NCBI GenBank assembly: GCA_009741485.1
Contig: CM019215.1
Coordinates: 73,785,735 to 73,849,734 of the forward strand
Direction of reading: 5' to 3'
Origin: Malurus cyaneus samueli
Lineage: Eukaryota > Chordata > Aves > Passeriformes > Maluridae
DNA length: 64,000 bases
In this document: one piece after another, positions 1-12,359 of the stretch
How positions within the stretch are numbered: position 1 is the stretch's first letter
Layout: each line of letters starts with the position of its first letter
Position numbers and translations under genes: made by a program
Notes under the pieces: generated by a model
The model's input: only the letters and a program-made list of their open reading frames with translations
The model's database searches: none
What the model was told of the DNA's origin: nothing

Positions 1-3000
1 CATTTTGGCAAGAAGTTCTTTAGTATTCAGGCAAATTATGGGCAATAACTCTGTAAGGTATCTGAATTTCTTGACAGACTTTGCAAGCTGCTCTCCTCGT
101 GTTCCTGTGGGGCCTTAGTGAGGAGCTGGCTCAGTGGGGTGAGGGGAGACAGCTCTGTGCCCCAGTGGCCATGACAGATAGAAGGGTCTTGGGCATACAG
201 TGAGATGCTGAGGTGTGTCTGGGCAATTCAGGACTCGTGGGAAGCTGTTGCAAAGCTGCCAGAGATTCTCTTATTCTCATTTCCTTCATAGTGCTAGACT
301 CCATTTACAGCTGTGTGCCACGTCTGCTGGCAGGATCTTTGTGAACATTTCTTTTGTGTATTTTGTACAGTGTTCTATGAAAATTAATTCTCATCGATTC
401 TTGCATTAGCTATGTAAAGGCCATTGCCCTAACTTTAAAGGTGACAATCAAAACACAGAGAAATTAAAGGCAAAGCTCTTTATAACTTGAAATATCTGGT
501 CTGAGATGTCTTTCAAATCTGAATGTTAAAAGCCTTTATATACATGGGATATTCAAAGCATGCCTCCCTCTCCTCACCTTCATTTGTAGCTCTCTGTGTT
601 GCAAATTTTTAAGCCAAACTGAACGGTTGTCCTCTGAGTGTCTGGAGTTAACACTTTTGAAACTTCCATCTTGCATGAATGTTCCACATCCCATGGGGGC
701 TGTGTCAGAGATGGGCTTTTCATTTCCTTTTCCAGCACCAGTATTCAGTTGCCCAAATGAAGATCCCTTGACCTCAGCATGATTTTCCCTGCAACTGCAT
801 CTTCTGACTCCACATCATTCTTATTTCCAGGGAAGAAGTAGAATCACTGGGTATGTCTGTGAAAGGCTCACTGTACATAACACAGATAAAATCTTTGGGG
901 AGATTGAGCTGTGCAGTTAAATGGTCTGCTCTGAATGCATAAATTATATTATTACTTGTGTCCTGCCTGAATTTCACAGTGATTTTGCATTCCTTTTACC
1001 CCTGGGACTGCAATCCTAATGCAGCAGACCTCAAATCTTGCTGGAAAGCACTGAGTATGATTTTAAATAAGAAGTAGTTTTCTTTTACTTGTTAAATCAG
1101 GAAGAAAGACTCCTCCTGCTTCTTAGAAATTATAGAATTGATTTTAGGTCAGTCTAAACTGAAAAATGTGCAGGTCAAGGAAGAACTCAATAATGAAGAT
1201 GTAGCTTGTCTTTTGGTAACTGAGGAAAGTGTATTGTAGAGAGATGCTGGCTGAATTTCCAGTTACACAGCACAGCTGTTTGCCTTACAGTACCACATGG
1301 AACTTGTGTCTGCTTAGAATCCAGAAAATTCTGTAGTCAAGAACATCAAAGGGTGTTTCTCATATTGCACCAGCAGCAGTATGAAAAAATAGAATTAAGT
1401 GGATGCAGAAAACTTACAGGGATCAAAACAGAGTGTGAACAAGAGCTCCAGGTTTATTGTAGAGATAAGGTGGATTACAAAGTGTGTCCTAAAGATGTTC
1501 TTCTTGCAGTGTAATTACTTAAAGTTCCTTTGGTAATGTGATGAACAAAACATCAGTGTTTTGATGTTCAGAGACGTATTGTCCTTTGTTTTCAGGTATT
1601 TTTGGACAAGAAGCCTCATTCTAACTTTAGTCTAGGTCTACATATAAGGTGATTTGACACTGACCAGTAGCACTCTTTTTTCTTCTACTGCTGGTTCTTG
1701 CCCAAATCAAACATTTCTTACTTGACAGATTACTCAAGAAACAGAAGATGACTCCATCCTTCATCAGTAAACAGAAGCCTTGTTTCTTTCACTCAACATG
1801 CACTTCACTGCCCCTGTTTTTCTTGCAGTATTTAAACGGTTGGTAATTTTGTTTCCCTGGCGCCCCCTACGTCCCAAAATTCTTTCTGCTGTGGTCAGGT
1901 CTTTCCTGCCTTCTTTTGGAAAACAGGACTGTGACTTCATCATATTGTGTAATGAAGTTTAAACTAGTACATGAAGAGATTGTACAAAATAATATTTTGT
2001 ATTTCTGTAATGGACTTCATAATCTGAGGGTAAAAAGAAATAGACATTGTTGGTCTAAAAAGAATCTATTTTCAAAACAACCTACATAATTTTTTTTTTA
2101 AATTAAGTACCTTCCCTTAAACTAGTAGTTTGGTGTGTAGATTTGCTGCATATTAATTTTTTTTTGAATGGATTTTTGTTATCTTGTAGTAGTTCAAAGT
2201 GTGTTGTGAAAAGATCTATGTTCACATACTTCATCTGGGTAGACTTTTTTTTTGGTTTGTTTCCATAAAAAGCAAACCTTTGTTTTAAAGTTGTAGTGAA
2301 CAATAAATTGATTTTGTCCAACTCTCATGCAAGTATTGACCAACACTTTCTTAAATTGTCTAACAAGGCCCACTATAAAGCCCAACAACCTTAGGAATGG
2401 GCAAACCAACTAAAAAAAATATTTTGAGTTACCTTTATGTCATTGCACCCCAAATCAGCCTGCTTCTTACGTGCAACCTGAAATACACTTCCAGAAAATT
2501 ATAATTGTTTTCTTTTTCAGGAATCCAGTATAGCTCTAAATGTACAAATAAAATTTCCTTATTTTAGGAAAATATTATGGTTTGCAGATTTATTCCTTTA
2601 TTTAAAACTCCCATATGGTCACATGCACAAGTCGAGGTCTCTTGGTGGTTGCCCTAGTAAGACAGTGACTGTAGCTCTGACATACAAAAATGTTATTTCT
2701 GATGTGTACAAACGATCCCTAAAGTCTGTAAAAGTAACTCTCCCTTTGGTGTTTTGGAATAAATTGTTCATTATTTCTCTTTTAAAGAGATAAAAGGATT
2801 AATTGCATGGGAATTCTATTAAATTCCATTGTCATGCTGCTATCCTCCTCACCCAGCAGGACTGTAGCAGCAAGGCTGGGCTTAGGTTGAGCCAGGAAAG
2901 CAGTCTGTGGGTCAGAGCCGGAGTTAAGGGTGTTCAGTCGTGGAGAACAGCCCTGGACAGGCAAGGGGTAAAGGGCCAGGGCCGAGCTTGAATGAAGCTC

Positions 3001-4490
3001 TGGGGCTCAAGGGTGTGGAGCAGCCTCAGGTGGGGCTGGTCACAGCTATTTAGGGTGTGTTAGTGGGCTCAGGGCCTGGCAGACCACAGCTATCCTGCAG
3101 TGCACCCCGGAAAGTTTAAAGGAAATGGATTCACATTTTTCCTTTGTTATCCCACATGCCCCTTCCTCCATAATGGAGACACCAATACATGAAAACAGCA
3201 CAGGTAAGACATTCTTCTAATGAACCACATAATTAATGAAGGGTCTCCTTCCCACAGACAAGTAACTGCTGCATTGCAGAGATCTTTGTGGTGCATTTTC
3301 ATTAAAGTCTCCTTTCTTCATGCTGCTAACATACCCCTTGAACACCGCGAGTGTGAAAAAAACAAATATAGATAAGTTGTTTCATTATGAGTTGAAGATG
3401 ACTTAGGAAAGCAAATTTCTACAGTCTACAGAGCACCACCAGCTGAGCAAAGAACAAACTTTTTGTTTAGTTTGGATATGTCTTGTTTCTTAAGTGCCTC
3501 TTAAAATTCATGAGGGATGTGTGTGAGCAGAAGGAAAAGTAGAATTTCTGTCATCTTAGAGTGAGCTGGTGGAAGGAAAGAGGAGGAGCCTGGGTTCCTG
3601 TGTCTGAAGATAACCTGGCACAAATGAAGGGGAGAGCGTTCTATGATATAAAGCTAATTCAGTAATGGGGATCCTGAGCTGCTGCTGGTGCAGCAATGTG
3701 GCACAGGAGGGATGGGAGAAACTCCTGTTTCTCTTGGTAAGATGCTGCCAGTTGAGTTGTGAGCAGCTGAAGTGGAAAAACCTGGGGTAACTAATGGATA
3801 AGTTCTCTTAATAAGTCATATCAAAACCTTCTGTAAACAGGTTTGTGTCTCTGTAGATGTGAACCAAACCATTTTATTTTTTTATTTTTTTTTGGTTTTT
3901 TTTTAAATTCTTAAAATTTCGGCTTTGTCAGAAACTCCATGTGACATATTCTTATCTCTTTGCTGGCTTATCATTATGTGGTCATAGCCGTACAATGAGT
4001 TTAAAATAACTCATATATAATAATATCAATTCAGTTTATATTCTGCATTCAGGATGCTGCAAAGTCATGAGCCTGATAGAAACCTGTGAGTAAGCACTCA
4101 GAATAGAACTGGTATAAAAAAAGCAGTGTGGAGTTGGAAAAAGATGGCAGGAAGAAGTACAGAACAGCTCTCGGGGAAGAGAGAAAAAAACCTTGCCAAT
4201 TTGTCAGGAGTCAGGTTTCCATTTCAATGAGGTGTTCCAGTGCATAACTTGTATGGTAGTTTATGTCCTTATATGAATAAATGAGAACCCTACACATGTC
4301 TGATCTTTACTGAATAAGTCAAATGTCCTTTTCCATGCTGATAAGTGTTAAAACACAAGGATTATTTTTTTTTTCATCTGTGAAGTTTTGCTGGTTAATT
4401 ATTTCAAGTGAGTTGACTCTACAGTTGGTTCATTACCTGATTGGCAATGAGTTGTTTAACATATTATGTTCAATTTTTTTCCAGCTACTC
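1..4490. other. Non-coding unique-looking DNA
   Basis: No gene, RNA or dispersed repeat recognised. Open frames on both strands are at most 97 codons and show no domain or splice-bounded exon pattern. The stretch is AT-rich except for a somewhat GC-richer part at about 2860-3110, which has no visible internal repeat and no CpG enrichment. A GGCGCCCCCTA motif lies near 1860 and is listed separately. Confidence 0.7.
1858..1876 (-). promoter_or_regulatory. Possible CTCF-like half site
   Basis: Read on the minus strand, the site contains TAGGGGGCGCCA, matching the 3' two thirds of the CTCF core (AGGGGGCGC). The CCA at the 5' side of the consensus is not conserved, with three mismatches. Such a match arises by chance at this scale, so binding is only a possibility. 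Confidence 0.2.
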
Positions 4491-4516
4491 TTTTTTTTTT
4501 TTTTTTTTTTTTTTTT
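4491..4516. repeat. Poly-T tract, 26 T
   Basis: Uninterrupted run of 26 T on the + strand. It creates the poly-phenylalanine segment of a spurious 97-codon frame (4323-4616). There is no target-site duplication or retropseudogene body next to it that would identify it as the tail of a minus-strand retrocopy. Confidence 0.95.
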
Positions 4517-7110
4517 CCTTTGTATTGTGAAATTCTCAAAGCATAATTGTCAAAAGCAGGGATTCATGCTGAGGACATGGATTGCCACTCAAAACACTAT
4601 CTTTCAAATATTGTGAGATTGCTGTTTATCCTTTGAACAGGAAATCTTACAGAAATTTACTCTTAATTTACTCTTTTCTTAACCATGGTTTCCAAGGCCT
4701 CTGTGATATTTGTTGTGCTTGTAGGAGCAGCACATAACAGCTGTCTTCTCTCATCTTGGGTGCCTTAAAAATGGTGCCAGCTGTCTCATGACAGGGTTCT
4801 ACAAGGAGACAGAAAGCTGCTGTGCAGAAATAATGCTGTCATTAGCCTGCTCTCCTGCACCATCTCCAATGACTAACTGTCTGAAACTCCTTCCCTGGAA
4901 AATACTGTTCTGCTGATATCAAAAGACCCACACTGTATGGTGATTTCAGTCCTCCTGACTTGACTCTAGTAGTTTCCAGGTCTCCCTCAACTTAAAGGAA
5001 AAGTAATGGAAAAAGCCTGTGGTGTCAACACTTTGTGTGCAGGACAACCTCCCTGATTCTGTGAGTCCTGTGTAAGGTGAGAAGAGTGCAGTGGCACTGA
5101 CAGTGCATGGTTTAATGTTGTGTGTGTCTGTTTTACTGGTTTTTATCTTGAGATGGTCTGGCTGGGTTCTTCTTCTCCAGAAAGAAGCCCTGCTTGCAGT
5201 GGTGTCCTGTTTCTCATCCTACCCTCTTTCTGTGGTTTTTGTTTTAACCTGTGCAGCATCCTTTGTTCCTGATGGCTCTGGGCATCTGGCCCTGCATGTC
5301 AGGTGGTCTTAACAGAGTTAAAGTGACCTGAGCGTTGCTCAGAGCAAACAGCTTCAGTTTGGTCAATAGTTTCTGTAAAGGAAAGTCAAGTACTTAGTGT
5401 TCTCACATTTGTTCTCTTGGAGAGGAAAAGTTTTTTCTTGAAATGTTATGATAAAACTCTTGAAATTAGAAAAATTGCTTCATTCTGAAAAACACATATA
5501 AATGATGAGTCACCAAAAAAAGAAGTAATCTTTACACTGGCTTTTTAGTCTTTATTTGTTGTGTTAATCCACTGTTTAAAGTAATTCTGATAGGTATTCT
5601 AAAAGCATAGTCACATTTTCCAAGTCTTCCACCTTAATATATACTACAGAGAATTCCAGTTCATTGCAAATAGTGTAATTGTAGCCGGGAATGGCAGAGG
5701 GTTTCTCTTCAAATGGCCTTTATTTTTTCTTCCTTATTCAACATTTTGAATTGAGTGACTTTGCTATTTTTTAGGTTTCTTGAACAGATTTGCATGTTTA
5801 AAAATTATTTGTAGGTAAATTATGTTTTCTGCTCACTAAGTTCTTTCTCCTCCCCTCCTAACCATTGTTTAAATTTCATTTAAAATTAGGTGTCTGTGTT
5901 CCCATTACACTGCAGGACTGTGAAGTGGGTACATGTAGAAGTATTCTAGCCAGAAGCTGCAGAATACACAAAGATGTTTTGTTTTACACAGGTTCAGTGC
6001 ATGTTGTTTGAATGAAGGCCTACAACCTTATACATATTTTAGCTAAACCCTTCATTTTGGCTCCATATCAATAGTTTGGAATTATTGGTCGAGTGTTGCT
6101 TACTAAGGAAGAGTTAAATGGCTCATTTTGAGATTTTTCTCTTTATAAAAACTCTTTCCATGTTAAGAAGCAATCCATTTTGTAGCCCTCTACCTCTCCC
6201 ATCATAGTGTTTTTCCATGTGACTGCAGCCTTTTAAACCATCATTCACTGAGGCTGAATGGGAGCCATGAAATATAATAAATCCCAGATGTGCAGATTGC
6301 TGGCTGCTTTGTGATGAAACGTTGCCCTCCACATTTGCACTAGCGGTGTTACACGCAAGAATGGAAACTCTGAAAAGCCCTGCTCTTGATGTAAGTGATT
6401 GATAGGCACAACAGAGCCAGTACACAACCCCACGGCATGTCCGAGCTCATGGTCTGATGTAAGCTGGTCAGGGAGTGAAGAATAGCAGTTTTGGATCTTC
6501 CTTTTTTCTTACTGTGGTGTTATGGGATAGCCGACATTTGGAACTCACAACATTGTTTTTCTGTTGGATGGTTTCTGTGTAAATATATATATAACACTGT
6601 CTGTGAGAAGGTAGGTCTGTGCCTCATGAAAAGAGATAATCTGTAAACCAGGTTTGAAAGAACTTATTTTCCTTGAAATCTAAGGGATGACTTGGTGTGG
6701 CCCTTAAGCTAGGTAAGGAAGTGATGTTCCCTTTCTGTTGCTTCACAATTTGTGTAGAAATTGGTCTATGCAGAAATGGTACTTAGCATATTCACAAATT
6801 ATGTTTATCAACATCATAGCCTAAAGCAAAGCCAATTCAATTGCAAAAGATGTCTAGTTCAGAATGAGAAACTGTAAAAGTTTGGCTTAAAATGGTAGGT
6901 AGCCTCTAACAGAATAAAACTCTATCTATGATTTATTTTCAACATTTCATTTTTTTCATCTATAAGCATAGAGAAACAGGTTTTTGCTGTACCAAACTTT
7001 ATCACACCGAGCAAGACTTGTGTTTCTATGGTATCTTACTCACAGATGATGATGTATGTGATTGTGTATTCAAGTGTGGTATTCCAAATTTTTTTTTCTC
7101 TTGGCACTTG

Positions 7111-7162
7111 AATCCAGCTGGTCATCCCTTAAATGACTCCTTGAATGATGATCAGCTGGATT
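7111..7162 (+). other. Inverted repeat / hairpin with 16-base arms
   Basis: The arms 7111-7126 and 7147-7162 are complementary over 16 positions. The only non-Watson-Crick position would be a G-U wobble in RNA transcribed from the + strand. The loop is 20 bases. No match to a known RNA family is recognised. The stem is shorter than a typical pre-miRNA hairpin and pairing does not continue outward, so a structural RNA function is speculative. Confidence 0.5.
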
Positions 7163-8737
7163 ATCAATATATTACTGCTTGGTGATATAAATGCCATATT
7201 TTGCTTTCTTATCAATCTCTTTACATTAGAAAAGGTTCCTTCAGTTTTGAGGTTGCTTTAACTCTGCAGACTGATACTCCTCATTAGGCTGAAAACCAGC
7301 CCCATCCATTTTGAAAAGAAAACCACACCTTTGATAAATTGATTTCAAGAGAAGTGTAGGAACCATGGAGCTGTGTTTTGCAGTATCAGCAGATGGTCAG
7401 GAGCCCTTAACTGCTTGAATAGCTGCTTTGTAATTGCAGCTGTTCAATCTGTGTAACCTTTACCTGAGCTATGCAGCGATCCCTTGCCTCCACATCTGTT
7501 CTCTGCATATTGCAAGTACTTCAGTGTGTGTCCTCTCAGTACCGGCACAAGTGAGCAGTAATTCAATTCTGGTTTGAAGTTTCTCAGATTGAGCATTCAT
7601 GGGGCAAATTGACAGAACTCGACTCCCCCTCCATCTGTTAACTTGGTGCCTCTGTCCTGACAGGGTTGATTGTTTGCAGGACTGTGCTCTGGTCAGGTGA
7701 GGGGCAATTGAGCTGACAAAGCAGTGGTTTACCTCTGCTGACAGGGAGGTTTATTAGTCAGAATCATAATGAGCTCCACTGATGGAAAAGGATGGCAGTA
7801 AATAGCAATTTTTTTGTGCTGTACCTTTCTGTTAAGAGCTATGTCAGTACTCAGTCCACATGTAAAAGAAAATTGGTTCTTTGTCTTAAAGTCACATTCT
7901 GTATCACATTTGTTGTTCGGGTGCTTTTCAGCTTTACTTTGGGCATAATGATGTTGATCACCTTTGCATTTTTCCTGGGGCATTGCAGAGTTTTACTTGC
8001 ATGAAAGCATTTTATTTTTGTTCAAGTGGTGCATTCAAGGGCCCTATTTTTTTATGTGGTGGCACTATTTTTTGTTTATGACAATAACGTGTATTCTGTC
8101 AGTTTGGAGCCATGTTGGAAGGCTGTTGTAGCAATTAGCATTGAAAGACAAAAGAGGGAAATATCAGTATTGTGACTGAAAACAAGAGTTTCTCAGTTTA
8201 ATTACTTTAGCATGTATTCCAGTTTACTTATTTCCAGACTAAAAATGAATGGCAGGGGCTAATAAACTCCCTGTAAAATTACTTTTGTACAATCTGAACC
8301 TGCGCAGGCACTCCATTTGCTTAGGAAGACCAGACAAAGCCTTGGCTTTAACTGCATTTAGAAATGCAAAATGTGAGTTTTATAGTGCAAGTCTTCTTCT
8401 TTCCCTGCCATGCTAGCTGCAACAGGAGAACTGACGAGAATACCTAGGCAAGCTAAGTGTTGAATATTTTCTAGGAGTGTTCCCTCTGTGCAAAAGAAAA
8501 TCGGAAAGGATCACAATGTTCAAAAGGACAGACTGAACCTGTGTGTTTTTCAGAGCTTTTTCTGTGGCTGGAATGAAACAGTAATGTTCAGTTCAATTTG
8601 CCTCAGCTGGATTCCAATTTGTGAGGATGTAGGAAAAACAAGGAGTCAAAGGTAATCGCATTACAGTTCCTGAAGTTAAGTATGCAGGAGATTAGTTTGC
8701 TTTCAGACAGGTAGGAACTGACCCATTCTCCCCGAGA

Positions 8738-8751
8738 GCTCTAATTAGAGC
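8738..8751. other. 14 bp perfect palindrome with TAATTA core
   Basis: GCTCTAATTAGAGC reads the same on both strands and centres on TAATTA, the core bound by paired-type and other homeodomain proteins. It sits in unique sequence with no nearby repeat. A TAATAGGATC motif follows about 17 bases downstream. Regulatory use is a guess. Confidence 0.3.
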
Positions 8752-11700
8752 AGCCAGTAATAGGATCAGTGCTGGCTTTTCTCTGAGACACTCAAGTTGT
8801 GCTGTTGGGCAAGGCAGCAGTGTAACTTTGTCAGCTCACAGAGTGTGGGCAGGTGCCATCCCCAGAGAATTTTCTCACCTGCCCAGCAGGTTTGAGGATG
8901 TGTGTTGAGAGATGAGGTTGCTGGTGTTTTAAGCCCAGTGATTTACAGGCTGGTAAGGAGTTGTACTTTGAAATATGAATGAGCATCTCCTTGCTCTTCA
9001 CGTCTTCAGGAGCCAGCCATGAATCTAATATCCCTTGGACTAAAGAGGGGGTGGGAGCACCCTGAAAAACTCAGCAAAGCAGCATTGGAAATGTCATTTC
9101 TGAATAGGGAAGGAGAGAAAACAGAGAGATGCACTTTGTTGACCCTTCATTCTCTTCCCCCACGCTCTCCTCCCACAACAGCTTAGATCATTAAGCTCCT
9201 GTATAATTAAAACTTGGTCCAAGTCACACTAATTCTGTTTACTGGCCACAGTGAAGGATATAAATACCTAATCACTTCCTTACACAGAGGCTGCTTCCTG
9301 CTGGTGGTTTGCAGTTGTGAGGGGCTCAGTCCCTCAGCGAGTTCCTTGTACAGCTGCTTGCCCTCTGTGAAGGAGCCTTACTCCAAAGTGCTCCCCTGCT
9401 ACGGCACATTTATTTCCACAGATTCCTCCTCCTGTTTTTTCGAAGGGAGTAATGTCACTTTCTATAAACAAACAACATAGAAAGGCTTTTGTCAATGCAC
9501 ATAATAACTGGAATTAAATATACAGAATGAAATTAAAAAGGGAAGAAGAGACTGTCTTTTGAGGTTTTCTGAAAGGGCTGCTGTTACAATGGGCAGCTGA
9601 AACCACCGTGCTGAAGTCCTTACAGATGAATGGGTCCTGAGCATATATCCACTGAAGTCATGGCAAGGGTTAATCGACAGCAACGTAATGGATACAATTT
9701 GTTCTCTCCTCAACATGGAATTAAAATATCCTTTGGTCCCCCTTAGAGAATGAAGAAGTTAAACATAGTTGCCTGTAGCAGTATTTCATGGGCATGTTAG
9801 ATCCATCCAACACCCTTCTCCTCAGTGGGAAGGAATTACTGCCAGAGGGGAAAGCAGGGAAGAGGGAGAACCTTCCTAATTCACATAATCATGTTCTTGT
9901 GAAGTTGTCATAAGTGGCAGCTGGAAGTGAGTAGCTACCTTGAGTTCCAGAGGGGCAGACGTGGTTCTGACTCACAAGGGAGGAAGAGAAGTGGTGACAG
10001 TCAAACAACCTTCTGGGACACTGCCTGTGGAAGAAGTCTCAAATTAAACAGAGGGTTTCCTTGGGACACGGAGAACCCACACCTATTATTCTTTATGGTC
10101 TTGGGTTCTGCAGCTCCAAGAAGTTCTTGCTTGAGCTTCTGTTTCCTCTTTAAAAGGAGAAAAGGCAGGATTGCAAATCAAGTGAAACTAAATGAATACA
10201 CTGCAGTCACAGCCCTTTGCCTTCACTGGCAGTTTCAGAAACATCCCCTGTTCTGCTGAGGGTTTAGAGTGAATTACTTCTGGTTTTCTCTCTCTCCTTA
10301 TTTATGAAAGATGAATGCTGCTATAATCAAATAAGTTTGGACGGTATTTTGCTTATGTTGCACCTGTGCAACTGCATAATGTGATGGTACTGGAACAAGA
10401 CCTTTAAAACTCATTAATAAAATAATTTCCAAGTGGTAGTGACTAATCTGGTGTTTCACCTATAATGAAAGAGTGGCACAAACACATCAGTTCTGCCAGG
10501 ATGGACAGGGCTTGTTGTGCTTTGATGTTTGAAGTGAGTCTATTTTAATATTTTTCAAGCTATGTGGAGGAGAGGCTAATAGTTACGCACTTAGTCTATG
10601 GCCTTTAATAGGTACTGATGCTCCAACTGAATCTTTTGTGAAGCAGTTTAAGCTACATGGGCTATTAACATAAAAGTAACTTTAAAGTAGTAGCCATCTT
10701 AATAACACCTTTAAATTTACAAAAAAAAATTATGTGGGATATAAGCTAAAGACATCTATTTGAACCAAAGCTGTGTGAAATAGAAGCTATTTAACAGATA
10801 TTAAAGCATGTCTGTTTTGGCTTTACTTATTTTCTGCAACAGATTGATACTTACCTAAAGATCTCTATGCATTTAATGTCTGGCTAGTGTTGCTTTGTTG
10901 TAGAATTAATGGTTCAAATAATTTTATTTGAATGTGGACTACTTAGCAAGCATTTAAATTCATTTGTCTTATTCTTCTGTATTCTGTGTAATGTTACCCT
11001 GTATATTTCTTTATTACCTTCTACCGGGGTACCTAATATCTTTCATGGTTTTTCCTCCCACCTTGTTGAGGCGGAAATGCAGTGGATTGCCTTGTGTGTG
11101 GCTTTTTCCATTTATTTTTGATTACTGCATGTGGTTTTATAGAAGAAACAAAGCAAAGAAGTGCGGATGAGGTTTATGTCGGATATTTATTTAACAGACT
11201 GGATGTGACACTCTGTTTTCTACACAAGCAGCACTTCTTCCTCCCAGGCCCTCTCCTTCCTCTCCCTGGGAGATACTCAGGGCCATCAGAAAGGAAGGAT
11301 GATCTATTCCAGCTGTCAGCCAGAGGCTGCGGATGTTTTTTTTTAAAATAAGGCTGTGGATGGTGTGACTATCATTTCACCTGCCTCAGCTTCAGTCTCA
11401 ACCAGCTCTCTCTCATCTTGTAATTGGTCTTCTCCAAATACTGGAGCACTGGGTGTAGTAGCAATGCTGTCAACAAAGAGCTGTGTGTCATCTGAGTGTT
11501 GATACGTGTTACCTGGCCAGTTTGTCTCTGTGTTTAACATGGGGAAATGCGTGTTTTCAGGGTGCAGTGGATCTAAGGCAGAGATACAATTCATTAGGCT
11601 AAGACAGAGTTAAAGCCCTTCTAGGGTGTTTCCAGACAACCCTGCAGGATGGCAAAACAACCTCTGCTTAGTAGATATGATCATGCAGAGTAGACCAGAA

Positions 11701-12341
11701 GGCAGAAATTATGCCTTTTTTTGCTATCCAGCATGGTAAGAAGTAACGCTAAAGAAAATCTCTAAGACAATGAGACTTCCAGACAGGTTCCATTTTTTTT
11801 TTTAATATAAGAAGGATTGCCTGAATATTGCATATTAAAATTTTAGGAATTTCATGTAAAAAAATCCAAACTTTTGAAGCCAGATACTTGATTCAGCCTT
11901 AGGCATGGTGTCACCACTGTTATCTCCATAACTAACCATTGCAAAACAGCTGTCTTTGTAATGACAGCCATTAGCTTTCGTGCCTTTCCCTCTCCTTTCA
12001 AAAATTTCATGTTCTACATTTAGTTGTCATAGTATCTTTTTTAGTAGAAATAGAAGACAAAATGTTTCCATATGAATGACAAAATTTTTCAAGCTGCATG
12101 CAAAGAATGGGACAGAGTGAGAAATTATTTCCTGAATATTTAAAAAAATATTTTTCATTACATCTCTTTTATTGTATTAAAGATAGCATGCAAAACCTCA
12201 AAAAAGATGGATAAATGGTGTTTCTGAGGCCTTAACAGCATAACAGGTTCAGTATAAAATTCGGACACTCAAAGAGAGATTTCCAGAGAAGATGTGGAGA
12301 TTGTGTGGGCTTCAAAGGAATTAAAATCCTTCTCTTTTATT

Positions 12342-12359
12342 AATGGATTTAAATCCATT
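12342..12359. other. 18 bp perfect palindrome
   Basis: AATGGATTTAAATCCATT is self-complementary over 18 bases and lies in AT-rich non-coding DNA. It is not part of a recognised element. Palindromes of this length are occasionally expected by chance in AT-rich DNA. Confidence 0.5.

Noticed and set aside
3061..3120. GC-richer patch (2860-3110) as a CpG island or promoter
   Set aside because: CpG dinucleotides are few and there is no TATA-like or initiator arrangement with a downstream frame.
4323..4616. 97-codon + frame with a poly-Phe run
   Set aside because: The run is the 26 T homopolymer. It is not a protein.
5091..5312. Hydrophobic 73-codon + frame resembling a membrane peptide
   Set aside because: T-rich DNA yields Leu, Val and Phe-rich translations by chance. 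No start context, homology or neighbouring gene supports it.
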